DNA from: CAZRDB01 sp964598695
GTDB lineage: Bacteria > Armatimonadota > Zipacnadia > UBA1398
NCBI GenBank assembly: GCA_964598695.1
Contig: CAZRDB010000019.1
Location: 1-40,367 of the forward strand
Direction of reading: 5' to 3'
DNA: 40,367 bases
Part shown: positions 17,510 to 25,215 of the stretch, piece by piece
Layout of the letters: every line of letters starts with the position of its first letter
How positions within the stretch are numbered: position 1 is the first letter of the stretch
The notes under the pieces: model-generated
What the model saw: the letters and a program-made list of their open reading frames with translations, nothing else
What the model was told of the DNA's origin: nothing
Databases searched by the model: none
Position numbers and translations under genes: made by a program

Positions 17510-18982
17510 CTACCGGAACGCCTCGGCCGGGCCGTAGGGGGCGTGCGCGACCATGATGTAGCCGTTGATCGGCACATCGCGATGGGCGTGGGCGAAGCGC
17601 CACATGCGCCCACACAGCTCTCGGACGAGGTCGGCGTGGGCGGGGTCGCGCGCGAGGTTGCGGGTCTCGTCGGGGTCGGCGGCGAGGTCGTACAGCTCGT
17701 CGTAGTCGAAGCCGTTGTAGACGTACTTCCACCGGTCGGTCCGCACCGAGCGCTGGATCCCGTACAGCTCGTTGCCGTTGCTCTGCGTGTGCAGCTCATC
17801 GCGCCAGTCGGGCGGTTCCTCGCCTCGGAGAAAGGGGGCCAGGCTGCGGCCGGAGAGCGGCCGCGTGGGCTCAATGCCGGCCAGCTCGAGGAAGGTCGGA
17901 GCGAAGTCGGCGAGGGAGACGAAGGCCTCGACGGTCCGGCCCGGCTGCGCGATGCCCTCGGGCCACCACGCGACCGTGGGGATGTGGTAGGCGCCCCGGA
18001 AGCACGGGAGGCCCTTGCACCACAGGCCGTGTTCGCCCGCGTAGTCGCCGTGGTCGCTCACATACAGCACGAGCGTGTTGCGGAGCCCGCCCGCCTGCTC
18101 GAGCGCCCGGAAGACACGGCCGAACAGGTCGTCCTCGAAGGAGCAGAACGCGAGGTAGTGGCGCAGCGCCTCGCGCTGCTCGTGTTCGGAGAGCTGGTCG
18201 AAGCGGTCGCGGGTCCGCCGGTAGAGCGCGGGCTTGTCCTCCATGCGATCCGTGAAGCTCGCCGGCAGTTCGAGATCCTCGGGCGGGTACCGGTCGAGGA
18301 TCTCCGGGGGGACCACGTAGGGGTCGTGCGGCCCGAGTGTCCCGACGAACTGGCACCACGGGCCACCACCGCTTCCGCGCGCCTCGATCTCCCGAACGGC
18401 GTCGTCGACCACCGCGCGGTCGAACTCCGTTATGAAGTGCTTGCCGGCGCCGTAGTGGGTGTAGCGGTCGTAACCCGGCCGCAGGATCTCCCCGGCGCCG
18501 CGCGCCGTCGGCTCGGCCGTCCTCGCGATCCGCTCGTAGGCCTCCCACTCATAGGTGGGCGGATGGCTGTCGGGCAGGCGCTCGGGCGGGAGCGAGGGCT
18601 TCGCCTCCGGCCAGCCGACCCTCCAACCGTAGTCCTCGGGTGTCCGGATGGAACTCACGTGCCACTTGCCCGAGAAGTGGAGCTGGTAGCCGGCCGCGCG
18701 GAGATCCTGGCTGAACAGCCGGACGTCCTCGTGGGGGCCTCGCGAGAGTGCGTTGCCGACATCGACGTTGTTCCAGACGCCGTGCTCCGAGGGGTAGAGG
18801 CCGGAGTGGAACGTGGCCCGCGAGGGGCAGCAGTGGGGCGAGGGGGAGTGGGCCTCGCGGAAGGACAGCCCCTCCCGCGCGAGGCGCTCGAGGTTCGGCA
18901 TCCGGGCGCGGCCCCAGGGCGGGACGGTGTCGCCTCGCTGCTGGTCCGACATGAAGATCAGGATGTTGGGGCGCTCGTCCAC
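17510..18982 (-). CDS. Type I sulfatase
   Basis: The 490-residue product has the sulfatase signature CCPSRATFHSGLYPSEHG: C51-x-P-S-R is the site converted to formylglycine. Other features are PNILIFMSDQQRGD (N-terminal metal site), HFSGKWHV with the active-site Lys/His, and LYVSDHGDYAGEHGLWCKG (second metal and catalytic site). It hydrolyses a sulfate ester, probably on a sulfated sugar. No signal peptide is visible, so it would act in the cytoplasm on imported sugars, unless the start is misplaced. It lies nine bases after the SIS gene and 32 before the GH36-like gene. A formylglycine-generating enzyme is needed and is not in the window. Confidence 0.93.
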   Translation of the reverse strand: MDERPNILIFMSDQQRGDTVPPWGRARMPNLERLAREGLSFREAHSPSPHCCPSRATFHSGLYPSEHGVWNNVDVGNALSRGPHEDVRLFSQDLRAAGYQLHFSGKWHVSSIRTPEDYGWRVGWPEAKPSLPPERLPDSHPPTYEWEAYERIARTAEPTARGAGEILRPGYDRYTHYGAGKHFITEFDRAVVDDAVREIEARGSGGGPWCQFVGTLGPHDPYVVPPEILDRYPPEDLELPASFTDRMEDKPALYRRTRDRFDQLSEHEQREALRHYLAFCSFEDDLFGRVFRALEQAGGLRNTLVLYVSDHGDYAGEHGLWCKGLPCFRGAYHIPTVAWWPEGIAQPGRTVEAFVSLADFAPTFLELAGIEPTRPLSGRSLAPFLRGEEPPDWRDELHTQSNGNELYGIQRSVRTDRWKYVYNGFDYDELYDLAADPDETRNLARDPAHADLVRELCGRMWRFAHAHRDVPINGYIMVAHAPYGPAEAFR

Positions 18983-18991
18983 GCGCCGCTC

Positions 18992-20188
18992 CTACTTCTT
19001 GTAGATCTTGACCCCCTGCACCTCGCGGTTGATGACCCCGTCGGGGCTCGGGTTGTCGGGCGTGAGCCCACGTGCGAGCGAGGCGAACAGGGAGAGGATC
19101 TGGATGGGGACGACGTTCACCAAGCCGCCGCAGATCCCGTACTGCCCCTGCGCGTGCTCGAGGAACGTGTCGGCCATCTTGCGGACCTGCGGGGGCGTCG
19201 AGTTGCCGCCGATCAGCAGGAAGTGGCTGCCCTGCTTCTTCGTCTTCAACTCGGCGAGCATATCCCGCTCGTAGCGGATGACCTCAGGCTCGCCCGAGAG
19301 CATGGCGATCACGAGCGTTTCCTTGTTGACCATCGCCTGCGGGCCGTGGCGCAGGCCAAGATAGGTTTCGGCGAAGCTCGCGACCTGGCCGTTGGTCATC
19401 TCCTGGAGCTTCAGCGCTCCCTCCCGTGCGGCCGGCAGGAGCCACGGGGGCGCGAGGACCACGGCCCGGTTGAACTCGAGCTGGGCCACCTCGCGGAGGG
19501 CTGTCGAGGGCTCGCCGAGGACGTTCTCGGCCGCGAGCGCCGCCCGCTCGATCGAGGCGGGGAAGTCGGGGCTGCGGGTCCAGTGGCCGAGCAGCAGCGC
19601 GCCGAGGGCGAGGGTCGTGAAGGAGACGGTCATCGCGAGGCCCTGGTCGTGCGCGGCCTCCGGTAGGGGCATCAGGGCCGCGCGGCGCATGTCGTCAAGT
19701 TCGGTGACGAGCGCTCCCGCCGGGTTGCACACGATCCCGAGGTGGAGCACGGTGGAGGCAGCGCGCCGGACCATCCGGACGGTCTCGAGGCTCTCCGGGC
19801 TGTTGCCGCTCCGGGCCAGCGAGACCAGCACGACGCCGGGGTAGTCAAGGCCGCGGGCCGGGGGCCCGGAGGTCACCAGATCGGTCGTCGGGATCGCGCG
19901 GGCGCCGAGGCCCGACTTCGCCAGTAGGAGGTTCGCGGCGTACTCGGCCGCGTAGTAGCTGCTCCCCGCGCCGACCATCAGGACGCCCATGGGGGGCTCG
20001 GAGGTGCCCAGGAGCGCCTGGAAGAGGTCGCCCTTCTTGCCGAGCAGGCCCCGCACGGTCTGGACCGTCTGTCGCCAGACATGGGGCTGGACCGCGATCT
20101 CGGACGGCGTGTGGACCAAGCCGCGCGCCTGCTTCTCCGCATCGGGCAGCCGGAGCAGTTCTGCCAGTGCGCCGGTCTCGGGGATCAT
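18992..20188 (-). CDS. AgaS-like SIS-domain sugar-phosphate deaminase/isomerase
   Basis: The 398-residue product has two SIS domains. The first carries VLMVGAGSSYYAAEYAANLL (about 69-88) and VSLARSGNSPESLETV (about 122-137), the phosphosugar-binding serine loop. The second carries EGALKLQEMTNGQVASFAETYLGLRHGPQAMV, with the E-x3-K and RHGP motifs of AgaS and the GlmS isomerase domain. AgaS proteins act on galactosamine-6-phosphate or related aminosugar phosphates. The ATG at 20188 overlaps the stop of the PfkB gene (ATGA) and has GGAGG upstream, so the two are coupled. With the sulfatase this suggests breakdown of a sulfated aminosugar or sulfosugar. The exact substrate is unknown. Confidence 0.85.
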   Translation of the reverse strand: MIPETGALAELLRLPDAEKQARGLVHTPSEIAVQPHVWRQTVQTVRGLLGKKGDLFQALLGTSEPPMGVLMVGAGSSYYAAEYAANLLLAKSGLGARAIPTTDLVTSGPPARGLDYPGVVLVSLARSGNSPESLETVRMVRRAASTVLHLGIVCNPAGALVTELDDMRRAALMPLPEAAHDQGLAMTVSFTTLALGALLLGHWTRSPDFPASIERAALAAENVLGEPSTALREVAQLEFNRAVVLAPPWLLPAAREGALKLQEMTNGQVASFAETYLGLRHGPQAMVNKETLVIAMLSGEPEVIRYERDMLAELKTKKQGSHFLLIGGNSTPPQVRKMADTFLEHAQGQYGICGGLVNVVPIQILSLFASLARGLTPDNPSPDGVINREVQGVKIYKK

Positions 20189-21114
20189 GGGGCCTCCTCC
20201 ATCTTGTCGAGGATCTCTTGGTGGGTCAGCGGCACAGAGGCGCCGCCGGTCTGGGTGCATGCCAACGCGCCGGCGGTGACCGCGTAGCGCAGCGCGTCGA
20301 GCACCGGCCTGCCGTCCCCCACGAGCCGCTTCACGAATCCGGCGTCGAAGGTGTCACCGGCCCCCGTCGTGTCGATCGGCTGCACTGCCGGCGGCCGGGC
20401 ATGGACCGGCTCGCCGTCCTGCCACGCGTAGGCGCCTGCCGGGCCGCACTTCACGCACGCGATGCCGGGTGTCCACCGCTTCAGCTCCGCGAGGGCGTCG
20501 AGAGCCTCCGTCCGGCCGGTGGCCGAGGCGGCCTCCGCGTCGTTGGGGAGGAGGATGTCGACGCTCGCCGCCATCTCGCGGAAGCCGGGCCAGCTCTCGG
20601 TGGGATCCCACTGCGGGTCGAGCGAGACGGTCGGGCCCAGTGCTCGGATCGCGCGCAGGAGCCCCGGCATCCCAGCCGTCAGGCCGGTCTGGACGAAGGC
20701 GGAGGAGAGGTGAACATGGTCGAAGCTCGCGACCGCATCGAGGTCGATGCGGTCGGGCGTGAGCGCGCCGATCGAACCGAGGTGGGTGAACATCGCGCGG
20801 TCGGTAGGGAAGCTGAGCACGTAGGTCGCGCCCGTGGCGACCGACGGATCGACCTGGACGAGCGATGCGTCGACGCCCGCGCGCTCGAGCGACTCGACCA
20901 TCAGCCGGCCGTCCGGGTCGTCGCCGACGACGCCGAGGAAGGAGACGGCCTCACCGAGCGTCGCGAGCCGGCAGGCGAAGATCGCCGAGGAGCCCCCCAT
21001 CGTGCGCTCCACGCTCTCGCAGAGCAGCTCGCGGCCCATCTGGGGCAGGCCGGGGAGCCCCTGCACGATCACGTCCGCGTTGACCTCGCCGATGACGAGG
21101 AAGCGCTTCGGCAC
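20185..21114 (-). CDS. PfkB-family carbohydrate kinase
   Basis: The 309-residue product starts FLVIGEVNADVIVQGLP and has MGGSSAIFACRLATLG, a PfkB motif 1 region, and DTTGAGDTFDAGFV, the anion hole and catalytic Asp of motif 2. It phosphorylates a sugar or sugar derivative with ATP. Ribokinase-like, ketohexokinase-like and sulfofructose-kinase-like members share this pattern. The GTG start at 21114 has AAGGAGG seven bases upstream, clearly better than upstream in-frame starts. It is coupled to the SIS gene by a 4-base overlap. A kinase next to an AgaS-type SIS protein would supply its phosphorylated substrate, though this is inference. Confidence 0.9.
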   Translation of the reverse strand: MPKRFLVIGEVNADVIVQGLPGLPQMGRELLCESVERTMGGSSAIFACRLATLGEAVSFLGVVGDDPDGRLMVESLERAGVDASLVQVDPSVATGATYVLSFPTDRAMFTHLGSIGALTPDRIDLDAVASFDHVHLSSAFVQTGLTAGMPGLLRAIRALGPTVSLDPQWDPTESWPGFREMAASVDILLPNDAEAASATGRTEALDALAELKRWTPGIACVKCGPAGAYAWQDGEPVHARPPAVQPIDTTGAGDTFDAGFVKRLVGDGRPVLDALRYAVTAGALACTQTGGASVPLTHQEILDKMEEAP

Positions 21115-21169
21115 GCACGATCCTCCTTGGTCGAGCCGACTCCGCCCCTCGTCCGGCCCCGGTTGCTCG

Positions 21170-21568
21170 CTAGGTCCCGCTGGGGGCGAGGGTGATCGTC
21201 CTGGTGATCGCCGTTCCCGCGAAGAAGCCGACATCGACCGTGACCTGCCCGGTCGAGTAGCCGCTCGCCGTCACGGCGACCGTGTACGTGTAGCCCGGCT
21301 CGACGCGGAACACCGCGATCCCGTCGGAGCCCGTCGCGAGCGTCTGCGAGTTGGTCGCCGCGCGGAGGCTGGCATCGGTCGTGCCGCTCGTGGTGCGGGT
21401 GACGGTGACCGAGGCTCCCGTGATGGGCACCTCGCCGGAGCCGTCGCCCGTGAGGCCCAGAACCGCCACGCGGAGCTGCTTGGTCCAGGGGCTGCCCGTG
21501 CCGGCGCAGCCGCCCTGGAGCAGCGCGAGCGCCGTGGCGAGCGCGAGGACGGTCAGGACTCGTTTCAC
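21170..21568 (-). CDS. Small lipoprotein with carboxypeptidase-regulatory-like domain
   Basis: The 132-residue product has a signal peptide (VLTVLALATALALLQGGC; Cys21, with an atypical Gln at -3). A single beta-sandwich follows, with the pattern of carboxypeptidase-regulatory-like repeats: PITGASVTVTRTT, TGSDGIAVFRVEPGYTYTVAVTASGYSTGQVTVDV. Such domains often bind surfaces or carbohydrates, or act as spacers. The GTG at 21568 is preceded by GGAGGT. The gene sits between the PHP and kinase genes in the same orientation. Function unknown. Confidence 0.75.
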   Translation of the reverse strand: MKRVLTVLALATALALLQGGCAGTGSPWTKQLRVAVLGLTGDGSGEVPITGASVTVTRTTSGTTDASLRAATNSQTLATGSDGIAVFRVEPGYTYTVAVTASGYSTGQVTVDVGFFAGTAITRTITLAPSGT

Positions 21569-21629
21569 CGTTCCACCTCCGAGCATGGCCCGCGCGGGGC
21601 GCGGGTTCGGCCCCGATGGGGGCCTCTCC

Positions 21630-22508
21630 CTAGTCGCAGTATACCGGGTTGGTGTAGGCCCGGCGTCCGTGGTCGTCGGTGACGACGAGGCGCCAGTAGG
21701 GCACGTCGGCCGGGATCCGCAGCTCGGCCTCCTCGAGCGTCTCGCCCGGGGGCGCGGCGCGGTACGAAGCCTTGGCGCCGATCGAGACCAGGCTGATCAC
21801 GCGTGCCGGGCTCGTGCGGACGGTGAGCCGCTCGCCCTCGCGCTCGACCGCGCGGATCGTGGGGCCGCAGCTCGAGTAGAAGTCGCCGCGCGCCACGGCC
21901 TCGAGGATCGCCTCGGGGGTCCGCGCGGCAGCCCGGAGCCAGATCCAGCCGCCGAACGCGTCGACGACGGCGCTGTGGCAGTCGTCGACGGCGAGAGCCG
22001 GTGTGCGGCGCCCGGCGGCGAGGATCTCGTCCCAGACGGGGCTCGAGTCGCCGCGCGAGAGCGTCACTTCGCAGGTGGAGTTGAAGACCTCCATCGCCGT
22101 CCAGCCGGTCAGCTCGAGCATCTCGGCCGCCGTCGTCATGTGCCACCAGGGGTGGCAGAGGATCGCCCGCCCGCCGGCCTCGCGGATCTCGTCGATCGTC
22201 GCCTGCGCGCCATAGCCGCGGGTGCTCTCGATCCACCGCTCGATCCCCAGCGCGACAATGTGGTGGGCCTCGCCGACGCGGTTGGCCTTCGGATGGCACT
22301 CCTGGCCCGGGATCAGCACCAGGCCCTCGATCGCGGCGGCTGAGGGGTCGGTCCGCTTGTGGTGGTCGGTGATCGCGAGGAAGTCGTAGCCCTCGTCGCG
22401 GTACCGCGCCGCCAGCGCGGCGGGCGCGAGGTGGCCGTCCGACTCCGTCGTGTGGGCGTGGAGGTTGCCGCGCAGGAGCCCTTCAGGCGCGGTGAACAGG
22501 TCGAGCAC
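21630..22508 (-). CDS. PHP-domain phosphoesterase
   Basis: The 292-residue product carries the PHP metal motifs in order: NLHAHTTESDGH (H17, H19, D24), AITDHH (about 46-50), a Glu/His pair in GQECHP (about 68-73), AHHIVALG, ILCHPWW (H119) and VDDCHS near residue 180. This is the trinuclear metal site of PHP phosphoesterases such as histidinol phosphatase and PHP nucleotidases. The C-terminal 80 residues are beta-rich. The substrate is unknown; the context suggests a sugar phosphate. It lies between the oxidoreductase and lipoprotein genes, with a strong hairpin upstream. Confidence 0.85.
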   Translation of the reverse strand: MLDLFTAPEGLLRGNLHAHTTESDGHLAPAALAARYRDEGYDFLAITDHHKRTDPSAAAIEGLVLIPGQECHPKANRVGEAHHIVALGIERWIESTRGYGAQATIDEIREAGGRAILCHPWWHMTTAAEMLELTGWTAMEVFNSTCEVTLSRGDSSPVWDEILAAGRRTPALAVDDCHSAVVDAFGGWIWLRAAARTPEAILEAVARGDFYSSCGPTIRAVEREGERLTVRTSPARVISLVSIGAKASYRAAPPGETLEEAELRIPADVPYWRLVVTDDHGRRAYTNPVYCD

Positions 22509-22570
22509 GGTCGTGACCTTTCCGGGCGCCCCGCCCGCGCGGCGATGCCGACGGCCGGGGGGGGGGAGAA

Positions 22571-22593
22571 GTGGGGAGGCGCCGCCTCCCCAC
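22571..22593. terminator. 10-bp hairpin between oxidoreductase and PHP genes
   Basis: GTGGGGAGGC-GCC-GCCTCCCCAC lies 15 bases beyond the oxidoreductase stop codon. On the minus strand it is followed by TTCT and then a C-run rather than a T-run. It may attenuate transcription into the PHP gene, or belong to the triloop palindrome family found elsewhere in the window. Confidence 0.55.
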
Positions 22594-22607
22594 TCCCGCT
22601 GCGCGAG

Positions 22608-23819
22608 CTAGATCCCCCAGTACTCGTTGATCGGCTGCTGGTAGGCCGAGACCTTGCCGGAGTAGACGTCGTCGATCGAGACGGCGCTTCCGCCGGCGTG
22701 GGCCGACTCGTAGATCGCGAGGCAGAGCGCCTTCGCGCGCTTGGTGTCGTCGGCGTCGATCTCGGGCCGGCGGCCCTTCTGGATCGAGTCGATGAAGTCC
22801 CAGCACTCGAGGGCCATGTCGAACTCGACGCCGTAGGGGAAGAGGCGGTCCTTGTCGGCCTGCGAGAGCTGGGCGCGGTAGTCGGCCTCGATCTCCTCGT
22901 ACGGCTTCTTGCTGCCATCGGCGAACGTGATGTCGCCGCCGTTCTGGAAAGGATGCATCCAGCCGCCGCGGTCGCGGACGCTCCCCTCGGAGGCCCACAG
23001 GACCTGCGTGCCGACGGTCTCGCCCTTGGCGGTGAACGACCACGACCAGTTGCAGAGCAGGCCGCTCTTGAACCGCAGGATCGCCATCCAGGTGTCCTCG
23101 ACATCGAGCGGCTGAGGCCCGAGTTCCGGCGAGTTGACGATCGGCCGCTGGAGGGTGGTCATCGCCCCGGTGGCGCTGACGGCCTCGCCGAAGAGGTAGG
23201 TCACCATGTCGGCGAAGTGGACGCCGGCATCGAAGATCATCCCGCCGCCGGTGAGCAGCTTGAGGAAGCGCCACTGCATCGCGTAGCTGCTGGCGGCGGC
23301 CTCGGTCCAGTCCTGGAAGCTCCAGCCCTCGATCACGAGGATCCGGGGATCGCCGATCAGCTTGGCCTCGGTGAGCGCCCACTTCATCGCGCGCGCCTTG
23401 ATCCCGCGCCGAACCTGCTCGGCGACCGCCACGGTCTTGCCGGCCTTGCGGGACGCCTCGAGGATCACGTCGGAGGCCTTGATCGTGATCCCGCAGGGCT
23501 TCTCGACCATGACGTGCATCCCGGCTTCGAGGCACGGAACGACCGTCGTGTGGTGGAATGCGTGCGGGGTGCAGATGTCGACAGCCGCGACGTCCGACTT
23601 CTCGGCCAGCTCCTCGGCGCTCGAGAAGAAGGGCGGGCGGGTGCCGAACTTCGCCTCGACCTTGTCCGCGAACGCCTCGAGCCGCTCGGTGGAGTTGTCG
23701 CACAGGGCCGCGATCTCGAACTCCTCACAGCCGGCGGCCTTGAGCGCCGCATAGCCCTCCAGGTGGGCGCCGGCGATGCCGCCGGTCCCCAGGATCGCGA
23801 GCCGAACCTTCTCGCCCAT
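22608..23819 (-). CDS. Gfo/Idh/MocA-family NAD(P)-dependent oxidoreductase
   Basis: The 403-residue product has an N-terminal Rossmann fold (RLAILGTGGIAGAHLEGY), ICTPHAFHHTTVVPCLEAGMHVMVEKP with the E106-K107-P108 motif, and the C-terminal alpha/beta domain with GGGMIFDAGVHFADMVTYLFG, which includes the conserved catalytic D/H pair. Family members oxidise or epimerise sugars and inositols. It is probably the first gene of the leftward catabolic cluster, with 200 bases of divergent upstream sequence. The specific substrate cannot be deduced. Confidence 0.92.
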   Translation of the reverse strand: MGEKVRLAILGTGGIAGAHLEGYAALKAAGCEEFEIAALCDNSTERLEAFADKVEAKFGTRPPFFSSAEELAEKSDVAAVDICTPHAFHHTTVVPCLEAGMHVMVEKPCGITIKASDVILEASRKAGKTVAVAEQVRRGIKARAMKWALTEAKLIGDPRILVIEGWSFQDWTEAAASSYAMQWRFLKLLTGGGMIFDAGVHFADMVTYLFGEAVSATGAMTTLQRPIVNSPELGPQPLDVEDTWMAILRFKSGLLCNWSWSFTAKGETVGTQVLWASEGSVRDRGGWMHPFQNGGDITFADGSKKPYEEIEADYRAQLSQADKDRLFPYGVEFDMALECWDFIDSIQKGRRPEIDADDTKRAKALCLAIYESAHAGGSAVSIDDVYSGKVSAYQQPINEYWGI

Positions 23820-23854
23820 GTAGGGTCACTGCCTCTCGTATGCTCGATGACTCA

Positions 23855-23887
23855 GCCCCGGCGGGGCGGGTCAGACCCGGTCTGACC
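23855..23887. repeat. Double palindrome in divergent promoter region
   Basis: GCCCC-GGC-GGGGC (23855-23867) is followed by GGTCAGAC-CCG-GTCTGACC (23869-23887). The second can refold as CGGGT-CAG-ACCCG, so the hairpins are mutually exclusive. It lies between the oxidoreductase and PD40 genes and could be an operator, an attenuator or a mobile palindrome. Confidence 0.6.
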
Positions 23888-24019
23888 GCTGTCGTTTCGG
23901 GGACGGGCCGCCGCCACCTCCCCGCCCTCGGCGACAGGAATCCGGGGAAGCGCCCCGAAGCCCTTGGGCGCACGCCGCGGGCCGACGCGTGGGCCCGCCG
24001 AAACGGAAGGGGCACGACG

Positions 24020-24913
24020 ATGGGACCGAGAACGGCTCTGTGGGTTGCCGCGCTGTTGGCGCTGGTGCTGCTGGTGGGGTGCGGAGGCTCCGCGCCGGGC
24101 CCCGGGGCCTCGAAGATCGCGTTCTGCTCGAACCGGACCGGCCTGTACCAGATCTTCACGGTGGGCAGCGACGGCGCCGACCTCGTGCGGGTCTCCGACG
24201 GTTCCACGCTCGAGACCGACCCCGCCTGGTCGCCGGACGGCACCCGGATCGCCTTCACGCGCGGCGCGACGGGCGACATCTACGTCATGGACGCCGACGG
24301 CTCCGACGTCACGCGCCTCACCGACGATCCCGCCGTCGACGCCTTCCCCTGCTGGTCTCCCGACGGAACGCGGATCGCCTTCGAGAGCAACCGGGCCGGC
24401 TCGTACGACATCTGGGTGATGGACGCCGACGGCACCGACGAGACGAACCTCACGGCCGCCTTCACCTCACAGGACCGCGGACCCGACTGGTCGCCGGACG
24501 GCACGCGGATCGCCTTCTACTGCGACCGGGCCGCGGGCGACTACGACATCTGGTCGATGACCCCGACCGGCGCCTCACCCACGAATCTGAGCAACACCGT
24601 CGGCACGGAGATGGCGCCCCGCTGGTCGCCGAACGGCCTCCGGATCGCCTACGAGGCGATCCGGGCGACGCGCGACATCTACGTGATGGACCCCACGGGC
24701 GCGAACCAGGTCAACGTGACCTCGGCGACGACCGCCTCGGATGAGGGGCATCCGAGCTGGTCGCCCGACGGCTCGCTGCTCGCCTTCCACAGCAACCGGA
24801 CCGGTCCGCAGGAGGTCTACACGATGCTCGCCTCGGGCGGCGCCGCGACGCGGCTCACGACGACGGACGGCGGGGCCTGGAGCTGGTACCCGGCCTGGAG
24901 CCCGGCAGAGTAG
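24020..24913 (+). CDS. PD40 (TolB-like) beta-propeller lipoprotein
   Basis: The 297-residue product has a lipoprotein signal peptide with LVGC (Cys21), followed directly by six propeller blades. Each blade has a WSPDGTRIAF-type motif (PAWSPDGTRIAF, PCWSPDGTRIAF, PDWSPDGTRIAF, PRWSPNGLRIAY, PSWSPDGSLLAF, PAWSPAE) paired with DIYVMDADGSD-type strands. It resembles the TolB propeller without TolB's N-terminal domain, so it is probably a periplasmic or surface scaffold rather than TolB itself. ATG 24020 has AAGGGG seven bases upstream. Its last 59 bases overlap the convergent zinc-ribbon gene. Confidence 0.88.
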   Translation: MGPRTALWVAALLALVLLVGCGGSAPGPGASKIAFCSNRTGLYQIFTVGSDGADLVRVSDGSTLETDPAWSPDGTRIAFTRGATGDIYVMDADGSDVTRLTDDPAVDAFPCWSPDGTRIAFESNRAGSYDIWVMDADGTDETNLTAAFTSQDRGPDWSPDGTRIAFYCDRAAGDYDIWSMTPTGASPTNLSNTVGTEMAPRWSPNGLRIAYEAIRATRDIYVMDPTGANQVNVTSATTASDEGHPSWSPDGSLLAFHSNRTGPQEVYTMLASGGAATRLTTTDGGAWSWYPAWSPAE

Positions 24914-25199
24914 GGGAGCGGGTGTCGGCCGCGGGAGCGATCCCGTCGGGGTCCTCGGCCGCCGGCGCCGTCAGCTCCTCACGCCCGAACACCCCCGGCA
25001 GCAGGCGCTCGGCCTGGTCGCGGAGCCAGAAGCCTGCCGCGAGGCACACGAGGCCGTACAGCAGCAGGCCGATGGTGACCCACTTCACTCGGCCCGGGCG
25101 CCGCACACGCGGGCGCTTGCGTCGCTGCGCCTGCGCGGCGCAGCGCGGGCACTCGGCATCGAGGTCGGAGAGCTGGTAGCCACAGGTCGGACACTGCAT
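24855..25199 (-). CDS. Small zinc-ribbon membrane protein
   Basis: The 114-residue product has an N-terminal zinc ribbon (CPTCGYQLSDLDAECPRC, residues 3-20, two CxxC pairs), a basic stretch (RRKRPRVRRPGRVKW) and one membrane helix (VTIGLLLYGLVCLAAGFWL). A low-complexity tail follows. The tail overlaps the end of the convergent PD40 gene, so the true stop may be misjudged, though no other frame keeps the ribbon. It lies 16 bases after the FGGY kinase gene and may be cotranscribed. Function unknown. Confidence 0.65.
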   Translation of the reverse strand: MQCPTCGYQLSDLDAECPRCAAQAQRRKRPRVRRPGRVKWVTIGLLLYGLVCLAAGFWLRDQAERLLPGVFGREELTAPAAEDPDGIAPAADTRSPTLPGSRPGTSSRPRRPSS

Positions 25200-25215
25200 C
25201 GCGACCCTCTCCCTC

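Noticed and set aside
24020..24913. TolB of the Tol-Pal system
   Set aside because: It lacks the TolB N-terminal domain, is a lipoprotein, and no tolA, tolQ, tolR or pal is nearby.
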